A stretch of 64,000 nt of DNA from Paenibacillus tyrphae (lineage in GTDB: Bacteria; Bacillota; Bacilli; Paenibacillales; NBRC-103111): NCBI RefSeq assembly GCF_024158745.1, contig NZ_JAMZAW010000020.1:106998-170997 (forward strand), given 5' to 3'. The notes beneath the pieces are model-generated. The model saw nothing but the letters and a program-made list of their open reading frames with translations, was not told the origin of the DNA and searched no databases. The position numbers were made by a program, and so were the translations under genes. Of this stretch, positions 62,292 through 64,000 are shown in pieces (positions within the stretch are counted from its first letter, which is position 1; each line of letters starts with the position of its first letter).

Positions 62292-62354
62292 CGGAACGTT
62301 CACCTCCACGGCTATCATTTTATCATACATGATGCTTTCGTGTTCTTTATATGA

Positions 62355-62383
62355 TCTTTACAATTCTCCATTACATTGGTCAA
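62355..62383 (-). promoter_or_regulatory. Probable promoter of the two-component operon
   Basis: The minus strand reads TTGACC (complement of 62378-62383), 17 nt, then TAAAGA (complement of 62355-62360). The -35 is good and the -10 is weak, so confidence is modest. It lies in the 142-bp divergent gap between the response regulator and the YVTN protein gene. No clear plus-strand promoter is evident there. Confidence 0.4.
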
Positions 62384-62433
62384 GAGCCCCGTCTTACGTT
62401 GGCTAAAAACTTTTTCAGAGAGGCGATGAGTGA

Positions 62434-63846
62434 ATGATGGTAAACAAAATGATAAAACCTGTACTTTTTGCCGGAATGGTGCTTTCCGCTATTCAACCGG
62501 CGATTATTTTTGCTGCTGATAACAATCCGGCTTCGATCCCGGCTGCGGGAAACAACACCGCTGCGGCAATCCGCCCCTTTGACGGCGAGATTACCAATAA
62601 CTCGTTGGCCGTAAGTCCCGACGAGCAAACTGCGGTTGTCTCGGATAGTCGTCAGCCATGGATTCGAGTCTATGATCTTGCCAAAGGAACTTTGCGTAAG
62701 GAGATCAGCGGCTTTGTCACACCAAGAAACATTATTTTCATTAACGGCGGTTCGCAGTTTGTCGTTTCGGATAGCACATTGGGCACCCTGCGATTTTACA
62801 AGACGGAAGACCTGGCATTGAAGGATGAAGTTGCAGTAGGTCAAGGCGCATTTGGAACTGATGTCACCGCGGACGGAAATACCATGTATGTCAACAATCA
62901 AGCCAGAAGTACAGTAACGGTTGTGGATCTCGGGCAGCATAAGACGACCGCTGTCATTCCGGGATTCTCCCAACCTCGTCAAGGGATAAAAGTATCTCCC
63001 GACGGTCATTATGTGTTTGTTACTAACTTCAAGGGAGACAAGGTATCGGTTGTGGATGTCAAAACCAATGCAATCGTCCATGAGATCTCCGGATTCTCGA
63101 TGATTCGAGCGATTTCAATATCCGCCGATGGCTCTACCATGTATGCGGCAAACAGCGGGCGTAATAGTATTGCCATAGTGGACATCTCGCAAGGCAAAAT
63201 CATTGGCGAGGTAAAGGTTGGGCGCGATCCTTACGGCGCATCCCTTTCTCCTGATGGAAAGGTTCTTTTTGCCAGCAACAAGTTGGATAATACCATTAAT
63301 ATAATCAGCACCTCCGACAACAGCATCATCGGGACCATTAAAGGATTTTCAGAGCCCCGGCAAGCGATCAGCTTCAGCAAGGATGGAAACTTTGCTTATG
63401 TCCTTAATCGCGATCTCTCCGTTTCTCGAGTGGATGCGAAGGCCGGTATGATTCTCGATACTGTAAGCGATAAAGATGATACTTATTATGATGTCAAGGT
63501 CAATGTTAAAGGCAAGCCGATTCAAAGTGAAGAGTATCCTTATTATAAATCCAAAGCCGACATCATTTATGTTCCTGTACGTTTCGTTTCAGAGGCTTTG
63601 GGTGCAACAGTGGAATGGAACAATGATTTTCAAACCACTCAAATCAACTACAACGGCAAAATCATTTCAGTTAACGTAGGAGGTAAAACCGCAGTGGCAG
63701 GCGATCAACAGATCCAACTCGATGGTCCAGTTGAAAAAAGCGGGGAACGCACCTTTGTTCCGTTAAGCTTTATTTCGAAAGTCATGGGAGCCATCGTAAA
63801 GTGGGATAATCCAAGCAGAACAGTAAATATTACGCCGGTTAAGTAA
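62434..63846 (+). CDS. Secreted YVTN beta-propeller protein with a C-terminal copper-amine-oxidase-N-like stalk domain
   Basis: This protein has 470 residues. An N-terminal signal peptide (about 1-28, ending FAADN) is followed by about seven YVTN-type blades (about 45-345). These repeat patterns such as DGHYVFVTNFKGDKVSVVD, STMYAANSGRNSIAIVD and KVLFASNKLDNTINII. After about 370 comes a domain with the repeated signature VPVRFVSEALGATVEWNND and VPLSFISKVMGAIVKWDN, characteristic of the copper amine oxidase N-terminal/stalk domain common in extracellular proteins of Paenibacillus-like bacteria. It is probably exported and cell-surface or matrix associated. No catalytic residues are recognised, so the function is unknown. 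Confidence 0.88.
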   Translation: MMVNKMIKPVLFAGMVLSAIQPAIIFAADNNPASIPAAGNNTAAAIRPFDGEITNNSLAVSPDEQTAVVSDSRQPWIRVYDLAKGTLRKEISGFVTPRNIIFINGGSQFVVSDSTLGTLRFYKTEDLALKDEVAVGQGAFGTDVTADGNTMYVNNQARSTVTVVDLGQHKTTAVIPGFSQPRQGIKVSPDGHYVFVTNFKGDKVSVVDVKTNAIVHEISGFSMIRAISISADGSTMYAANSGRNSIAIVDISQGKIIGEVKVGRDPYGASLSPDGKVLFASNKLDNTINIISTSDNSIIGTIKGFSEPRQAISFSKDGNFAYVLNRDLSVSRVDAKAGMILDTVSDKDDTYYDVKVNVKGKPIQSEEYPYYKSKADIIYVPVRFVSEALGATVEWNNDFQTTQINYNGKIISVNVGGKTAVAGDQQIQLDGPVEKSGERTFVPLSFISKVMGAIVKWDNPSRTVNITPVK

Positions 63847-64000
63847 TGATATAAAACGAAGCGGTTGTGGTGCAAAAATAATAAAAGAGTCTGTCAAGAA
63901 TTTTGTGTAAGCTCTCAAAATTGATCTAGCAAACTGCGGTGCCGCGGCTTGACATGGAGCCTCTGTGGGCATGATGATCGGCGATGCGGCGATTCCCCAA
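63847..64000. other. Non-coding right edge of the window
   Basis: No supported gene. The minus strand near 63890-63920 reads TTACACAAAATTCTTGACAGACTC, which recalls the ends of IS256-type elements, so an insertion sequence may begin or end here. With no transposase in view this is only a hint. Confidence 0.25.

Overview
The window is dominated by one long minus-strand trans-acyltransferase (trans-AT) polyketide synthase locus, running right to left from about 57.8 kb off the left edge. A divergent regulatory gene and an unrelated flank occupy the right end. The LoaP-type NusG paralogue, the stand-alone AT-AT-ER protein, the PksB-like hydrolase, Shine-Dalgarno-rich starts and an OmpR/BaeS two-component pair point to a Bacillales/Paenibacillales-type Firmicute. 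The PKS DNA is clearly more GC-rich than the flank right of about 57.6 kb. I cannot name the genus.

Layout in transcription order (minus strand): promoter P1 (57730-57759); a structured leader (57603-57650); Sfp-type phosphopantetheinyl transferase (57570-56809); an intrinsic terminator (56746-56801); a PksB-like metallo-beta-lactamase-fold hydrolase; a fused acyl hydrolase/malonyl transferase/enoyl reductase; then four giant PKS proteins called A, B, C and D here. A is KS-DH-KR-ACP-DH*-ACP-KS-DH*-KR-ACP-KS0. B is DH-ACP-KS-(Ser-less ACP)-DH-KR-MT-ACP-ACP-KS-DH-KR-ACP-KS-KR. C is MT-ACP-KS-DH-KR-(Ser-less ACP)-ACP-KS. D is KR-ACP-KS-DH-ACP-KS-DH-KR-ACP-KS-KR-(Ser-less ACP)-ACP-KS-ACP-ACP-ACP. 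All A/B, B/C and C/D boundaries fall inside modules. No PKS carries an integrated AT, and no thioesterase is seen. The locus continues left with a donor ACP and a truncated ketosynthase typical of a beta-branching (HMG-CoA synthase) cassette, matching the three Trp-flagged ACPs at the end of D.

The most notable regulation is that loaP lies divergently beside the operon, while at least three strong intrinsic terminators sit between its genes. A promoter-plus-hairpin module resembling the operon leader is repeated just upstream of PKS D, 40 kb into the cluster. The two copies share a 21-nt core with one mismatch, and each is enclosed by an outer stem. I infer that this is the LoaP recognition RNA and that processive antitermination is used at two promoters.

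Right flank: loaP is followed by a terminator hairpin and a decayed IS1182-like element (58486-60036). After that come a small unassigned ORF, the C-terminal remnant of a histidine kinase, an intact response regulator/histidine kinase pair (minus strand), and a secreted YVTN beta-propeller protein with a copper-amine-oxidase-N-like stalk domain (plus strand).
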